Part shown: positions 53,206-61,330 of the stretch, piece by piece | How positions within the stretch are numbered: position 1 is the stretch's first letter | Layout: each line of letters begins with the position of its first letter | Source of the DNA: Oscillospiraceae bacterium | Lineage (GTDB): Bacteria; Bacillota; Clostridia; Oscillospirales; Oscillospiraceae | Direction: 5' to 3' | NCBI GenBank assembly: GCA_009779845.1 | Contig: WRBE01000001.1 | Coordinates: 1-64,000 of the forward strand | DNA length: 64,000 nt | The notes under the pieces: generated by a model | What the model was told of the DNA's origin: nothing | Databases searched by the model: none | What the model saw: the letters and a program-made list of their open reading frames with translations, nothing else | Made by a program: the position numbers and the translations under genes

Positions 53206-53233
53206 CTAAAATAATATTTCCTGTTGCAACAGA

Positions 53234-53262
53234 CGAGAGGGGCGCATGTTGCGCCCCTCTCG
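53234..53262 (-). terminator. hairpin downstream of MFS-2
   Basis: CGAGAGGGGCGCA pairs with TGCGCCCCTCTCG. The tail is only weakly T-rich. It lies 15 bases beyond the MFS-2 stop codon. Confidence 0.65.
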
Positions 53263-53277
53263 ATCAGGTGTTTATAC

Positions 53278-54534
53278 TCAGGTGGCGTTGGCAACTAGCT
53301 GGATTGTATTAAAATGTTTCCGCAAAAGCAACACCGTGATACAACAAATAAAAGATGTGACAAAAATAACGTGCCAAGGCACGAAGGAAAATCGTTCAAA
53401 TAGCATCCCAAAAAGAAGTAACCCCAATCCCATTGCGATCATGGGCAGACCTGAAAACAAGGACATTACTTTCCCAATCAGTTCCGGCGGGACGATCGTC
53501 TGTATATAAGCCCAAATTGGAATTGACCATAAAATCAATGCCAATCCGGAAACGAAATCTGACGCAACGATAATTGCGAAAGCTGTAAAATACGGTATAT
53601 CCATCCAAACAGCAAAGCCAATTGGCACGATCGAAAAGCCGAGCATGATCGAGGTAACCGGAATGCTTTTAAGCGTGAGCTTTTCGCCCAATGAACCGGC
53701 GATTATGCCGCCCAGTATTCCGCCAACCCATGCAATGGCTCGGCCTGTTCCAAGGTGTACGGCGTCCATTCCCAAATGCTGAATGACTAACACTGGAACG
53801 CCCACATTAAATACCCCGGGGATAAGGGCTGAGAGTACAAACATGAGAATAGCGAGTTTTATCAAGGTAGGATGTTTCGATACAAAACGAAATGCTTGCG
53901 CCATATCGCTCGTTATGATTTGCATGACATTTCCGCTGGCCTGTTGTTTTTTGTATGGAACACGGATCAGCAAATCCATAACCGCTGTAATTGCAAAGCA
54001 TATTGCGCAGACCACCAGAATTGGGAATAACCCAAATCCGGCAAGGAGAATACCCGCCGTAGGCGGTGCCGCCATATTAGACAATGTATTTACGGTCTCA
54101 AGGATAGAATTGGCTCGAATGAGCTTGCCTTCCGGTACGAGAAACGGAACACATGCTTGTGATGTGGGCGTATACATACCTTGAATGGCATTTAGGGCAA
54201 TGAGTTTAATCAGCACAATCGGTGCGACTGTAGCGAACATGCCACTTATTATCATGTACACTGTGACAATAGCCGTAACAGCCACATCGAGCCAAAACAT
54301 GATTCGCTGCTTTTGATACCGGTCAGCCATAATGCCCGCAATTGGAGACGTTACAATAAATGGGAGAAAAGACAAACCCAAAACGGATCCGAATAAAGCG
54401 GGAGACCCGGTTGCGTATAGTAGATAGAGCGGTAAAGAAAACGTAAGTACCTGATTGGCGAATATAGACATGAATTTCCCTGCGACAAGTAGCGAAAAGT
54501 TTCTGTTTCGCAGGATTTTTGTGGTTAGTTTCAA
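53278..54534 (-). CDS. MFS drug-efflux-type transporter 2
   Basis: About 418 residues, 12 helices, clearly related to transporter 1: FSLPLYLLYATGSPALFGSV, PIAGIMADRYQKQRIMFWLD, VPPELIGKVMSLFSGLPMIA. AAAGAGGTACTATT precedes a TTG start at 54534, the same start type as transporter 1; an ATG seven codons upstream is the alternative. It too has a leader with a terminator. Codon use is more AT-rich than that of transporter 1, so it may be a separate acquisition rather than a local duplicate. Confidence 0.87.
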   Translation of the reverse strand: MKLTTKILRNRNFSLLVAGKFMSIFANQVLTFSLPLYLLYATGSPALFGSVLGLSFLPFIVTSPIAGIMADRYQKQRIMFWLDVAVTAIVTVYMIISGMFATVAPIVLIKLIALNAIQGMYTPTSQACVPFLVPEGKLIRANSILETVNTLSNMAAPPTAGILLAGFGLFPILVVCAICFAITAVMDLLIRVPYKKQQASGNVMQIITSDMAQAFRFVSKHPTLIKLAILMFVLSALIPGVFNVGVPVLVIQHLGMDAVHLGTGRAIAWVGGILGGIIAGSLGEKLTLKSIPVTSIMLGFSIVPIGFAVWMDIPYFTAFAIIVASDFVSGLALILWSIPIWAYIQTIVPPELIGKVMSLFSGLPMIAMGLGLLLFGMLFERFSFVPWHVIFVTSFICCITVLLLRKHFNTIQLVANAT

Positions 54535-54590
54535 AATAGTACCTCTTTCAATCATTTTTTTGTGTAGCATCTGTGATAGCATAATGGGAA

Positions 54591-54622
54591 ATAAAAAAGC
54601 TGTGGGTATCATCCCACAGCTT
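54591..54622 (-). terminator. attenuator terminator in the MFS-2 leader
   Basis: Minus strand AAGCTGTGGG-ATGATA-CCCACAGCTT with TTTTTTATTT after it, upstream of the coding start. Confidence 0.82.
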
Positions 54623-54772
54623 CAACAAACGAACTGTTTATATAAGCGAAATGATAGAAAAAACATAGGTTTATACACAAGAATAAGCCGACGTCAACGG
54701 CTCTGATTCTCATGTTTCATTATGTTTTATCTATCTTTTCCGCGCATCACTTACATTGCCGATTGTGCAACA

Positions 54773-54793
54773 TCAAGTATTGCCGGATGGCAT
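54773..54793 (-). CDS. possible six-codon leader peptide of MFS-2
   Basis: MPSGNT, directly behind GCAAAGGAGCAA, an optimal ribosome binding site that otherwise serves no gene. About 150 bases separate it from the attenuator; a second mini-ORF (MRGKDR) follows. Confidence 0.45.
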   Translation of the reverse strand: MPSGNT

Positions 54794-54825
54794 TTGCTCC
54801 TTTGCATTATGCTATCACATAAATG

Positions 54826-54854
54826 AATATAGCAAAAAAAATGTTATCTGTCAA
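54826..54854 (-). promoter_or_regulatory. MFS-2 promoter
   Basis: Minus strand TTGACA (54849-54854), 17 bases, TATATT (54826-54831), close to consensus. The 54623-54825 leader region otherwise holds only the mini-ORFs. Confidence 0.72.
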
Positions 54855-54879
54855 TGACGTACGCCGAATCCACTCCCAC

Positions 54880-54908
54880 TTGCCAGAACAAACAAAATAT
54901 GGCACAAT
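54880..54908 (+). promoter_or_regulatory. promoter of the ABC exporter
   Basis: TTGCCA (54880-54885), 17 bases, CACAAT (54903-54908), divergent from the MFS-2 promoter. Confidence 0.5.
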
Positions 54909-54938
54909 AGAAAGCGTAACAACAAAAAGGAGACCTCA

Positions 54939-56741
54939 ATGAAACGCTTTTCTGCCTTTCGCCTGTTCGGGCGGTTTTTTCCGGGCTACAAGCGGTACTA
55001 TGGTATCGCCGTTGCGGCCACGGTGTGTAATATTATACTCATGTTCTTAGCCCCCCAGATTGTTCGATTCACCGTGGACGGTGTGATTGGACAAGACCCA
55101 GCGGCCCTGCCGGGGGTGGTACAGTTTTTGGCGGGGGTATCCCCGGTTCGGGCCTTGCTTGCTAGTGCAGGGATGATTGTGTTGCTTATCATTTTGGCGG
55201 GTATGTTTAGCTATATCTCCCGCATCCATATCGGAAAGGGGACAGAGGGGGTCATTCGCAGCCTGCGGGACACGTTGTTTGCCCATGTGCAAAAGCTGCC
55301 ATTCCGATGGCATACAAAAACCCTCACCGGGGACATTATCCAGCGGTGTACATCGGATGTAGAGGTGCTGCACAGCTTCCTCTCCACCCAGTTGGTGGAT
55401 GTGATACGTACCTTAGCACTGATTATCACCGCAACGGTGCTCATGTTCTCTATGAACGTGCCGTTGGCGTTGTTTGCGTTTGGGTTTATCCCTATTGTGG
55501 TGGCCTATTCCGCCATTTTCTATGGTCGGATTGCCAGCAAGTTCCACACGGCAGACGTGGCTGAGGGGGCATTGATGGTGCGGGTGCAAGAAAACCTCAC
55601 CGGCGTCCGGGTAGTAAAAGCTTTCGGGCGGGAGCAGTTTGAGTTAGAGAAATTCCATGAGAAAAATAACGCCTTCGCCAAGGCTTGGATTGATATGGGG
55701 TATCTGTTGGGCATCTACTGGGGCCTTGGTGATATTGTGACCGGGCTACAGACCATGGGCGTGGTGGTCATCGGTACCTATCTCACGGTGACGGGACAGA
55801 TGACGTTAGGGGCCTTGATTGCGTTTATTAGTTATAGCCAGATACTCACATGGCCCGTCCGAAACTTGGGCCGAACGTTATCGGAGATGAGCCAATCCTC
55901 TGTCTCTGCCACTCGACTGCAAGAGATATTGGACGCAGAGCCGGAGGAAGAGCCGGCAGACGCAAAACGTCCCGATATGGCAAAAGATATTTGCTTTGAC
56001 CATGTGCGGTTTTCCTATCAGGACACAGAGGTGCTACATGATCTCAACTTCACCATCCCCCAAGGGTCTGTGTTTGGCATCTTAGGCGGCACCGGGAGCG
56101 GGAAAAGTACGATTACATACCTGCTCACCCGGCTTTATGACTTAGAACCGGGCTGCGGAACAATTACCATCGGCGGGGTAGACATTGCAGACATTGATCG
56201 CCGCTATCTCCGGCAACAGGTGGGGTTGGTGTTGCAAGAGCCGTTTTTGTTCTCGAAAACCATTGCCGAGAATATCGCCATCGCCAAAGGGAACGCAGAC
56301 CTGCGGGAGATTCGCCGGGTTACCAAGGTGGCGGATGTGGACGAGAACATCATGGGCTTTGCCAAAGGCTATGACACTATTGTGGGTGAGCGGGGCGTGA
56401 CCCTTTCCGGCGGGCAAAAACAGCGGGTGGCCATTGCCAGAACCTTGCTGATTGACGCGCCCATTTTGATTTTTGACGATTCCCTGTCCGCTGTGGACAT
56501 GGAAACGGATGCGAAAATTCAAAAAGCCCTCCGGGACAATACCGGGGGTGCGACGGTGATTTTGATTAGCCATCGGGTCTCGACCCTGATGCACGCCGAC
56601 CAGATACTGGTCTTAGATGATGGTCGTCAAGCGGAGCTGGGTAATCATAAAACGCTGATAGAACAAGGTGGCATCTACAGCCGTGTCTACAAACTGCAAA
56701 GCGAGACAGAAGAAGGGGGACAAGCGAATGGAACGCTATGA
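54939..56741 (+). CDS. ABC exporter half-transporter A (heterodimer)
   Basis: 600 residues: six-helix membrane domain (about 15-320) and ABC domain with Walker A GILGGTGSGKST, Q-loop LVLQEPFLF, signature LSGGQKQRVAIA, Walker B LIFDDSLSAVD and switch LISHRVS. The residue after Walker B is Asp instead of the catalytic Glu, so one ATP site of the dimer is degenerate, as in BmrC/TM287-type subunits. AAAGGAGACCTCA precedes the ATG. Overlaps the partner gene by 14 bases. Lipid or drug export is likely. Confidence 0.9.
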   Translation: MKRFSAFRLFGRFFPGYKRYYGIAVAATVCNIILMFLAPQIVRFTVDGVIGQDPAALPGVVQFLAGVSPVRALLASAGMIVLLIILAGMFSYISRIHIGKGTEGVIRSLRDTLFAHVQKLPFRWHTKTLTGDIIQRCTSDVEVLHSFLSTQLVDVIRTLALIITATVLMFSMNVPLALFAFGFIPIVVAYSAIFYGRIASKFHTADVAEGALMVRVQENLTGVRVVKAFGREQFELEKFHEKNNAFAKAWIDMGYLLGIYWGLGDIVTGLQTMGVVVIGTYLTVTGQMTLGALIAFISYSQILTWPVRNLGRTLSEMSQSSVSATRLQEILDAEPEEEPADAKRPDMAKDICFDHVRFSYQDTEVLHDLNFTIPQGSVFGILGGTGSGKSTITYLLTRLYDLEPGCGTITIGGVDIADIDRRYLRQQVGLVLQEPFLFSKTIAENIAIAKGNADLREIRRVTKVADVDENIMGFAKGYDTIVGERGVTLSGGQKQRVAIARTLLIDAPILIFDDSLSAVDMETDAKIQKALRDNTGGATVILISHRVSTLMHADQILVLDDGRQAELGNHKTLIEQGGIYSRVYKLQSETEEGGQANGTL

Positions 56742-58563
56742 TGTATCTGCGCCCCAGAAGTTTAGCTTTGCCACTTGGAAAAAGCTGTGGCCGTTTTTAA
56801 AGCCTGTCAAAAAACGGTTCATTATGGCCATGGCACTGATTTTGCTGGCTGCCTTGGTGGATGTGGTGCTGCCTCTATTTACCATGTTCGCCGTGGACTT
56901 GTTTATTGTGCCCGAGACCACCGATGGTTTGGGTGTGTTTTCCGCCGTCTATCTGGCGGCTATCGCCTTGCAAGGGGCGCTTACCATCTTCTTTTTCCGC
57001 CACTGTATGGTGGTAGAGATGGAGATGGGCCGTCAGATGAAAATTGCTTGCTTCACGCACCTACAAAAACTGTCGCTGACCTATTACAACCAAACGCCGG
57101 TGGGTTATATCCTAGCCCGTGTCATGAGTGACACCGACCGCATCAGCGGCATTGTGGCGTGGAGCGTGATTAGCTTTTTCTGGGATTTGCTCTACATGAT
57201 CGGGATTGTGATTGCCATGCTGATTCTAAACTGGCGGCTGGCGTTGATTGTGATTGCCGTGGTGCCTGTGATTGCAGGGATTAGCTTATTTTTTAAGAGC
57301 AAAATGCTCAAAGTCAACCGAGATATCCGGGCCACCAACGCTAAAATCGTGGGGCTGTATAACGAGGGTATTACCGGCGCCAAGACCACCAAAACCCTTG
57401 TCATTGAGGACAAGGTGGTAGAAGAGTTCTCTGACGTGACCCGCACATTTTATCAGACCAATCTGCGCGCGGTACGGCTCACCGCTGTGTTTGCGCCGTT
57501 GTTGGTATTAGTGGGCTCTCTCGCCATGGCGCTGGTGTTGTTTTACGGCGGGTTTTTGGTGATGGAGGATGTGATACTGCTGGGTACGCTCTCTGTGTTT
57601 CTCTCCTACACCCTTGTCATCCTAGAGCCTGTCCAGCAGATGGCCCGGCGGTTTACAGATTTCATCTCCGCCCAAGTGAACATTGAGCGGGTGACGGATT
57701 TATTGGCCCAAGAACCGGGCATCACAGACACGCAGGAGGTCGAAGCCAAATACGGCGACATTTTCACCCCCAAGCGGGAAAACTGGGAGCCGATTCAGGG
57801 CGATATTACCTTCCAAGACATCTGGTTCATGTACCCCGATGGGGACGAGTATGTGTTAGAGGAGTTCAGTTTAGACATCCCCGCCGGTACCACCGTCGCC
57901 ATCGTGGGCCGCACCGGGGCAGGGAAGAGCACCCTTGTGAATCTAGCCTGCCGCTTCTTTGAACCCACCCGGGGCAAGGTGCTGATTGACGGGCGGGACT
58001 ATAAAGAGCGGAGCCAGCTCTGGCTCCAGTCCCGGCTGGGGTATGTGCTGCAAAATCCCCATCTGTTCTCCGGCACGGTTATGGAGAACATTCGCTACGG
58101 CAAGCTGGATGCCACCGACGAAGAGGTGTACGCCGCCGCCAAGCTGGTTTCTGCTGACCGGGTGGTGGAGAAGTTGGAACAGGGCTATGACACCCAAGTC
58201 GGCGAGGGCGGTGATCGGCTTAGTACCGGGGAGAAGCAGCTGATCTCCTTTGCCCGTGCGGTTCTTGCCAACCCGCCTATCTTTGTGTTAGACGAGGCCA
58301 CAAGCTCTATTGACACAGAGACCGAGGGGCTGATTCAAGAAGCCATCAGCCACATCCTAACTGGTCGCACCAGCTTTATCATCGCCCACCGCCTCAGCAC
58401 CATCCGCCACGCAGACGTGATTCTGGTGGTGGAGGAAGGCAAGATTGTAGAACAGGGCACCCACGAGCAACTGTTAGCGCAAAAAGGCCACTACCACGGC
58501 CTCTACACCACCATGATGCTCCAAGCGGAGACGGGTATGGAGGGGTTTTTGTTGGATGGGTAG
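56728..58563 (+). CDS. ABC exporter half-transporter B (heterodimer)
   Basis: 611 residues from the ATG at 56728, preceded by GAAGGGGGACAAGCGA. Six helices (about 30-340) and an ABC domain with Walker A AIVGRTGAGKSTLVNLA, QNPHLFSG, signature LSTGEKQLISFA and VLDEATSSIDTETE. The signature has T where the partner has G, while the catalytic Glu is present, the mirror of the partner's defect. This pairing marks BmrCD/TM287-288-type heterodimeric multidrug exporters. Confidence 0.9.
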   Translation: MERYDVSAPQKFSFATWKKLWPFLKPVKKRFIMAMALILLAALVDVVLPLFTMFAVDLFIVPETTDGLGVFSAVYLAAIALQGALTIFFFRHCMVVEMEMGRQMKIACFTHLQKLSLTYYNQTPVGYILARVMSDTDRISGIVAWSVISFFWDLLYMIGIVIAMLILNWRLALIVIAVVPVIAGISLFFKSKMLKVNRDIRATNAKIVGLYNEGITGAKTTKTLVIEDKVVEEFSDVTRTFYQTNLRAVRLTAVFAPLLVLVGSLAMALVLFYGGFLVMEDVILLGTLSVFLSYTLVILEPVQQMARRFTDFISAQVNIERVTDLLAQEPGITDTQEVEAKYGDIFTPKRENWEPIQGDITFQDIWFMYPDGDEYVLEEFSLDIPAGTTVAIVGRTGAGKSTLVNLACRFFEPTRGKVLIDGRDYKERSQLWLQSRLGYVLQNPHLFSGTVMENIRYGKLDATDEEVYAAAKLVSADRVVEKLEQGYDTQVGEGGDRLSTGEKQLISFARAVLANPPIFVLDEATSSIDTETEGLIQEAISHILTGRTSFIIAHRLSTIRHADVILVVEEGKIVEQGTHEQLLAQKGHYHGLYTTMMLQAETGMEGFLLDG

Positions 58564-58794
58564 GATTTCTGCTTGTATAAGTTGCAGTTATTTCCTATTT
58601 TCTTTGTAGTGCGCAACGGAAGTTTTTAGTTGTCCGACGCGTTGTTGTAGCTTTTGACTGTGGCCTTTGTATCAAGAACGCTGACGGGCTACATCTGGAA
58701 ATACCACGAAGTTGCATGGTTCACAGCCGCGTAACAACTAACTCTGCCTACCATGGTACAATAGAACCACGTAATAGGAAAGGTGGTAGTTATC
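58564..58794. other. no gene seen
   Basis: The 230 bases after the ABC pair hold no convincing frame or terminator. A segment around 58665-58735 (TCAAGAACGCTGACGGGC, then TTGCATGGTTCACAGCCGCG) looks like degraded repeat sequence, but I cannot show a second copy here. Confidence 0.3.
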
Positions 58795-58940
58795 ATGAAA
58801 CGCGCAAGAACTGTTTAGCCGTTCTTTTCCTATCTTGCACCCTGCCTTCACTGGTGGGGTGTCCTTCTACCCAATCTATAAATTTCTACTGCGTGTTTCA
58901 CCATGGTTTCCTTTGCAAAGCAAAGAAACTCATGGTATAA
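58795..58940 (+). pseudogene. frameshifted small lipoprotein remnant
   Basis: AAAGGTGGTAGTTATC precedes ATGAAACGCGCAAG, but that frame stops after seven codons. One base shift away the sequence reads RKNCLAVLFLSCTLPSLVGC, a typical lipoprotein signal with lipobox LVGC, followed by about 25 unremarkable residues. A one-base insertion near CGCGCAAG would explain this. Confidence 0.4.
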
Positions 58941-58941
58941 T
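58900..58941 (+). promoter_or_regulatory. ptb operon promoter within an inverted repeat
   Basis: TTGCAA (58913-58918), 17 bases, TATAAT (58936-58941). An imperfect inverted repeat from 58900 to 58936 (ACCATGGTTTCCTTTGC, then GCAAAGAAACTCATGGT) covers the -35 and spacer, suggesting a repressor operator. Confidence 0.6.
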
Positions 58942-58965
58942 ACCAAACAAACGGAGGTGTTGTGA

Positions 58966-59847
58966 TTGCAAACACTAGACCAACTGCTCCAAACCGCCGC
59001 TACACGAGAAAAATCCCGGGTCAGCGTGGCGGTGGCGGAGGATGCCACGGTATTACAAGCAGTGGCAGAGGCCCATCGGTGCGGCATTGCAGAGTTTTTC
59101 TTGGTGGGCGACACCGAGGCCATGACAAAAGTTGCCGAGGGCGGGGGGATTGACCTGACCCCATTTACTCTGCTCCACGAATCCGACCCCATAGAAGCCT
59201 GTCGCAAAGCGGTAGCGCTGGTGGCCGAGGGTAAGGCCAGTGCATTGATGAAGGGGAAGATTGACACTTCCATCATCATGCGGGCGGCATTGGACAAAGA
59301 ACATGGCATCCGTGCTGGACGGAAATTGAGTCATCTGGCGGCTTTTGAATTGCCTACTTACCATAAACTCCTCTACGTTACCGATGCGGCGATTAACATA
59401 CAGCCGGATTTGGCAACAAAGAAAGAAATCGTCCAAAACGCCGTGGATGCGGTGCGGAATTTGGGTGTGGATTGTCCGAAAGTGGCCCTGCTTGCCGCCA
59501 AAGAAAAAGTAGACGAAAAAATGCCCGTGACAGTAGAGTGGGCAGAACTGATAGCAAGCGATACCATCACCGACTGTATTCTAGGCGGCCCCTTGGCCTT
59601 AGATAATGCGGTGTCCAAAGAATCCGTGGCCATCAAGGGGATAACAAGTCCCGTTGGCGGGGATGCGGATATTTTGGCTTGCCCGGATATTGAGGCGGGG
59701 AATATTTTGTACAAGGCATTGGCATTTCTTGCAAATGGCCGTAATGGCGGCGTGGTTGTGGGGGCCAAACGACCGATTATTTTGACATCCCGGGCGGATT
59801 CCAGCGAGAATAAGCTGATTTCTATCGCCTTGGGCATCTTGTTTTAG
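58966..59847 (+). CDS. ptb: phosphate butyryltransferase (acyl-CoA:phosphate acyltransferase)
   Basis: 293 residues. Converts butyryl- or branched-chain acyl-CoA plus phosphate to acyl phosphate. Motifs of the phosphate acetyl/butyryltransferase family: GKASALMKGKIDTSIIMRA, DAAINIQPDLATKKEIVQNA, CILGGPLALDNAVSKESVA and SPVGGDADILACPDIEAGNI. The start is TTG at 58966, eight bases after GGAGG. buk follows by seven bases and vor genes after element B, which points to branched-chain 2-oxoacid catabolism. Confidence 0.93.
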   Translation: MQTLDQLLQTAATREKSRVSVAVAEDATVLQAVAEAHRCGIAEFFLVGDTEAMTKVAEGGGIDLTPFTLLHESDPIEACRKAVALVAEGKASALMKGKIDTSIIMRAALDKEHGIRAGRKLSHLAAFELPTYHKLLYVTDAAINIQPDLATKKEIVQNAVDAVRNLGVDCPKVALLAAKEKVDEKMPVTVEWAELIASDTITDCILGGPLALDNAVSKESVAIKGITSPVGGDADILACPDIEAGNILYKALAFLANGRNGGVVVGAKRPIILTSRADSSENKLISIALGILF

Positions 59848-59854
59848 GTGGTGG

Positions 59855-60919
59855 ATGATAGTGAGAATTTTAGTAGTAAATCCGGGCTCGACCTCTACAA
59901 AAATCGGGCTGTTTGAGGACGAGGCACAGGTATTTGAGCAAGTAATCCGGCATAGCCGAGACGACTTGGCCCGGTTCGCAAAAGCCGCCGACCAAGAAGA
60001 GTTTCGGCGGCAGTTTATTGAGGCGGCGTTACGAGAAGCCGGAGTAGTGCCAGAAGATTTATACGCTGTGGTGGGCATGGGCGGCCTAGTCCGACCCGTG
60101 GCTGGGGGCACGTATCTGGTGAATGACCGGATGTTGGCGGACTTAAAAAGCGGTGCGATGGGTGACCATGCCTCTAACTTAGGCGGTATCTTGGCCCATG
60201 AGATTGCAAAGCGGGCGAATGTCCCCGCCTTTATTGCAGACCCGGTGGTAGTGGACGAGATGGAAGACATTGCCCGGATTAGCGGACATCCGAAATTACC
60301 CAGGAAATCTATTTTTCACGCCTTAAACCAAAAAGCCATCGCACGGCAATACTGCCGCGAGGTGGGAAGACGATATGAGGACGTGACGGTAATTGTGGCG
60401 CACATGGGCGGCGGGATATCTGTCAGTTTGCACCAAAAGGGTCGGGTGGTGGACACCAACAACGCCTTAGACGGCGATGGGCCATTTACGCCAGAGCGGA
60501 GCGGGGGGTTACCGGCAGGGGATTTAGCGGCCCTTTGCTTCTCCGGTGAGTATACCTTGGGCGAAGTCAAGCAGATGATAAAAGGCCGTGGGGGTCTTGT
60601 GGCCTACACAGACACGAACAGCGTACAGGAGTTAGAGGCCAAAGCGAAAAGTGACAAGGACACCAGATTATTACTGGAGGCCATGGCCTACCAAGTGGCA
60701 AAAGAAATCGGTGCCTTGGCCACGGTGGCAAGCGGGGAAGTAGACGCAATCCTGCTTACCGGCGGCATTTGTTACAGCAGCTTTATCACAGAGGAAATCG
60801 CCAAGCGGGTGTCTTTTATCACAACGGTACACCCTTATCCCGGAGAGGACGAGCTGGCCGCCTTGGCCGGTGCTGCCCTGCGGGTGGTGTGTGGAGAAGA
60901 GACGGCAAAGAACTACTAG
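59855..60919 (+). CDS. buk: butyrate kinase
   Basis: 354 residues of the acetokinase family. ILVVNPGSTSTKIGLFED is the phosphate-binding start. GGLVRPVAGGTYLVND, HASNLGGILAHEIA, VAHMGGGISVSLH, DGDGPFTPERSGGLPAGDLA and LTGGICYSSF are butyrate-kinase motifs. It makes ATP and free acid from acyl phosphate. AGGTGGTGG precedes the ATG. The stop codon lies inside the left terminal repeat of element B, so the last residues may have been set by that insertion. Confidence 0.94.
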   Translation: MIVRILVVNPGSTSTKIGLFEDEAQVFEQVIRHSRDDLARFAKAADQEEFRRQFIEAALREAGVVPEDLYAVVGMGGLVRPVAGGTYLVNDRMLADLKSGAMGDHASNLGGILAHEIAKRANVPAFIADPVVVDEMEDIARISGHPKLPRKSIFHALNQKAIARQYCREVGRRYEDVTVIVAHMGGGISVSLHQKGRVVDTNNALDGDGPFTPERSGGLPAGDLAALCFSGEYTLGEVKQMIKGRGGLVAYTDTNSVQELEAKAKSDKDTRLLLEAMAYQVAKEIGALATVASGEVDAILLTGGICYSSFITEEIAKRVSFITTVHPYPGEDELAALAGAALRVVCGEETAKNY

Positions 60920-61082
60920 ATAGTGTGGACATGAGATAAAATGTTCGATTTTTGAGTGGATTTTTCACTATGCAAGGCAAATTTTTGCGGGTTTGCTGAC
61001 GCAAGGCAAGAAGATTTAACACAGCATGGCGGAAAATCCGCCAAAAAGCGGACGTTTTCATCTTATGTCTACACTATCTAGT
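60915..61082. mobile_element. palindromic MITE-like element B
   Basis: About 168 bp, no coding capacity. Terminal inverted repeats of about 28 bp with few mismatches start ACTAGATAGTGT and end ACACTATCTAGT. The interior has GCAAGGCA twice and GGCGGA/TCCGCC hairpins. It shares ordered interior blocks with the minus strand of element A but has different terminal repeats. It separates buk from vorD. Confidence 0.7.
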
Positions 61083-61111
61083 TATACAATCAAATTTTTA
61101 AGGAGGAACGT

Positions 61112-61330
61112 ATGGCAAAGAACCGACTGACCGTAGACACGGTGGTGTGTAAGGGGTGCATTCTCTGTGTTCCCGCCTGTCCCTTGGGGATTTTGGCAGT
61201 GGACAAGGAAACGGTGAATGCAAAGGGCTATAACCCGGTGAAGTGTACGGATATGGACGCCTGTACCGGATGCGCCATGTGCGCAATGATCTGTCCCGAC
61301 AGCGCAATCAGATTGGAGCGTGAAGTATGA
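61112..61330 (+). CDS. vorD: 2x[4Fe-4S] ferredoxin-like subunit of the 2-oxoacid oxidoreductase
   Basis: 72 residues with two clusters' worth of cysteines: CKGCILCVPACP and CTGCAMCAMICP. AAGGAGGAACGT precedes the ATG. Its stop overlaps the next start. This is the delta-type subunit that passes electrons from the TPP site to free ferredoxin. Confidence 0.92.
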   Translation: MAKNRLTVDTVVCKGCILCVPACPLGILAVDKETVNAKGYNPVKCTDMDACTGCAMCAMICPDSAIRLEREV

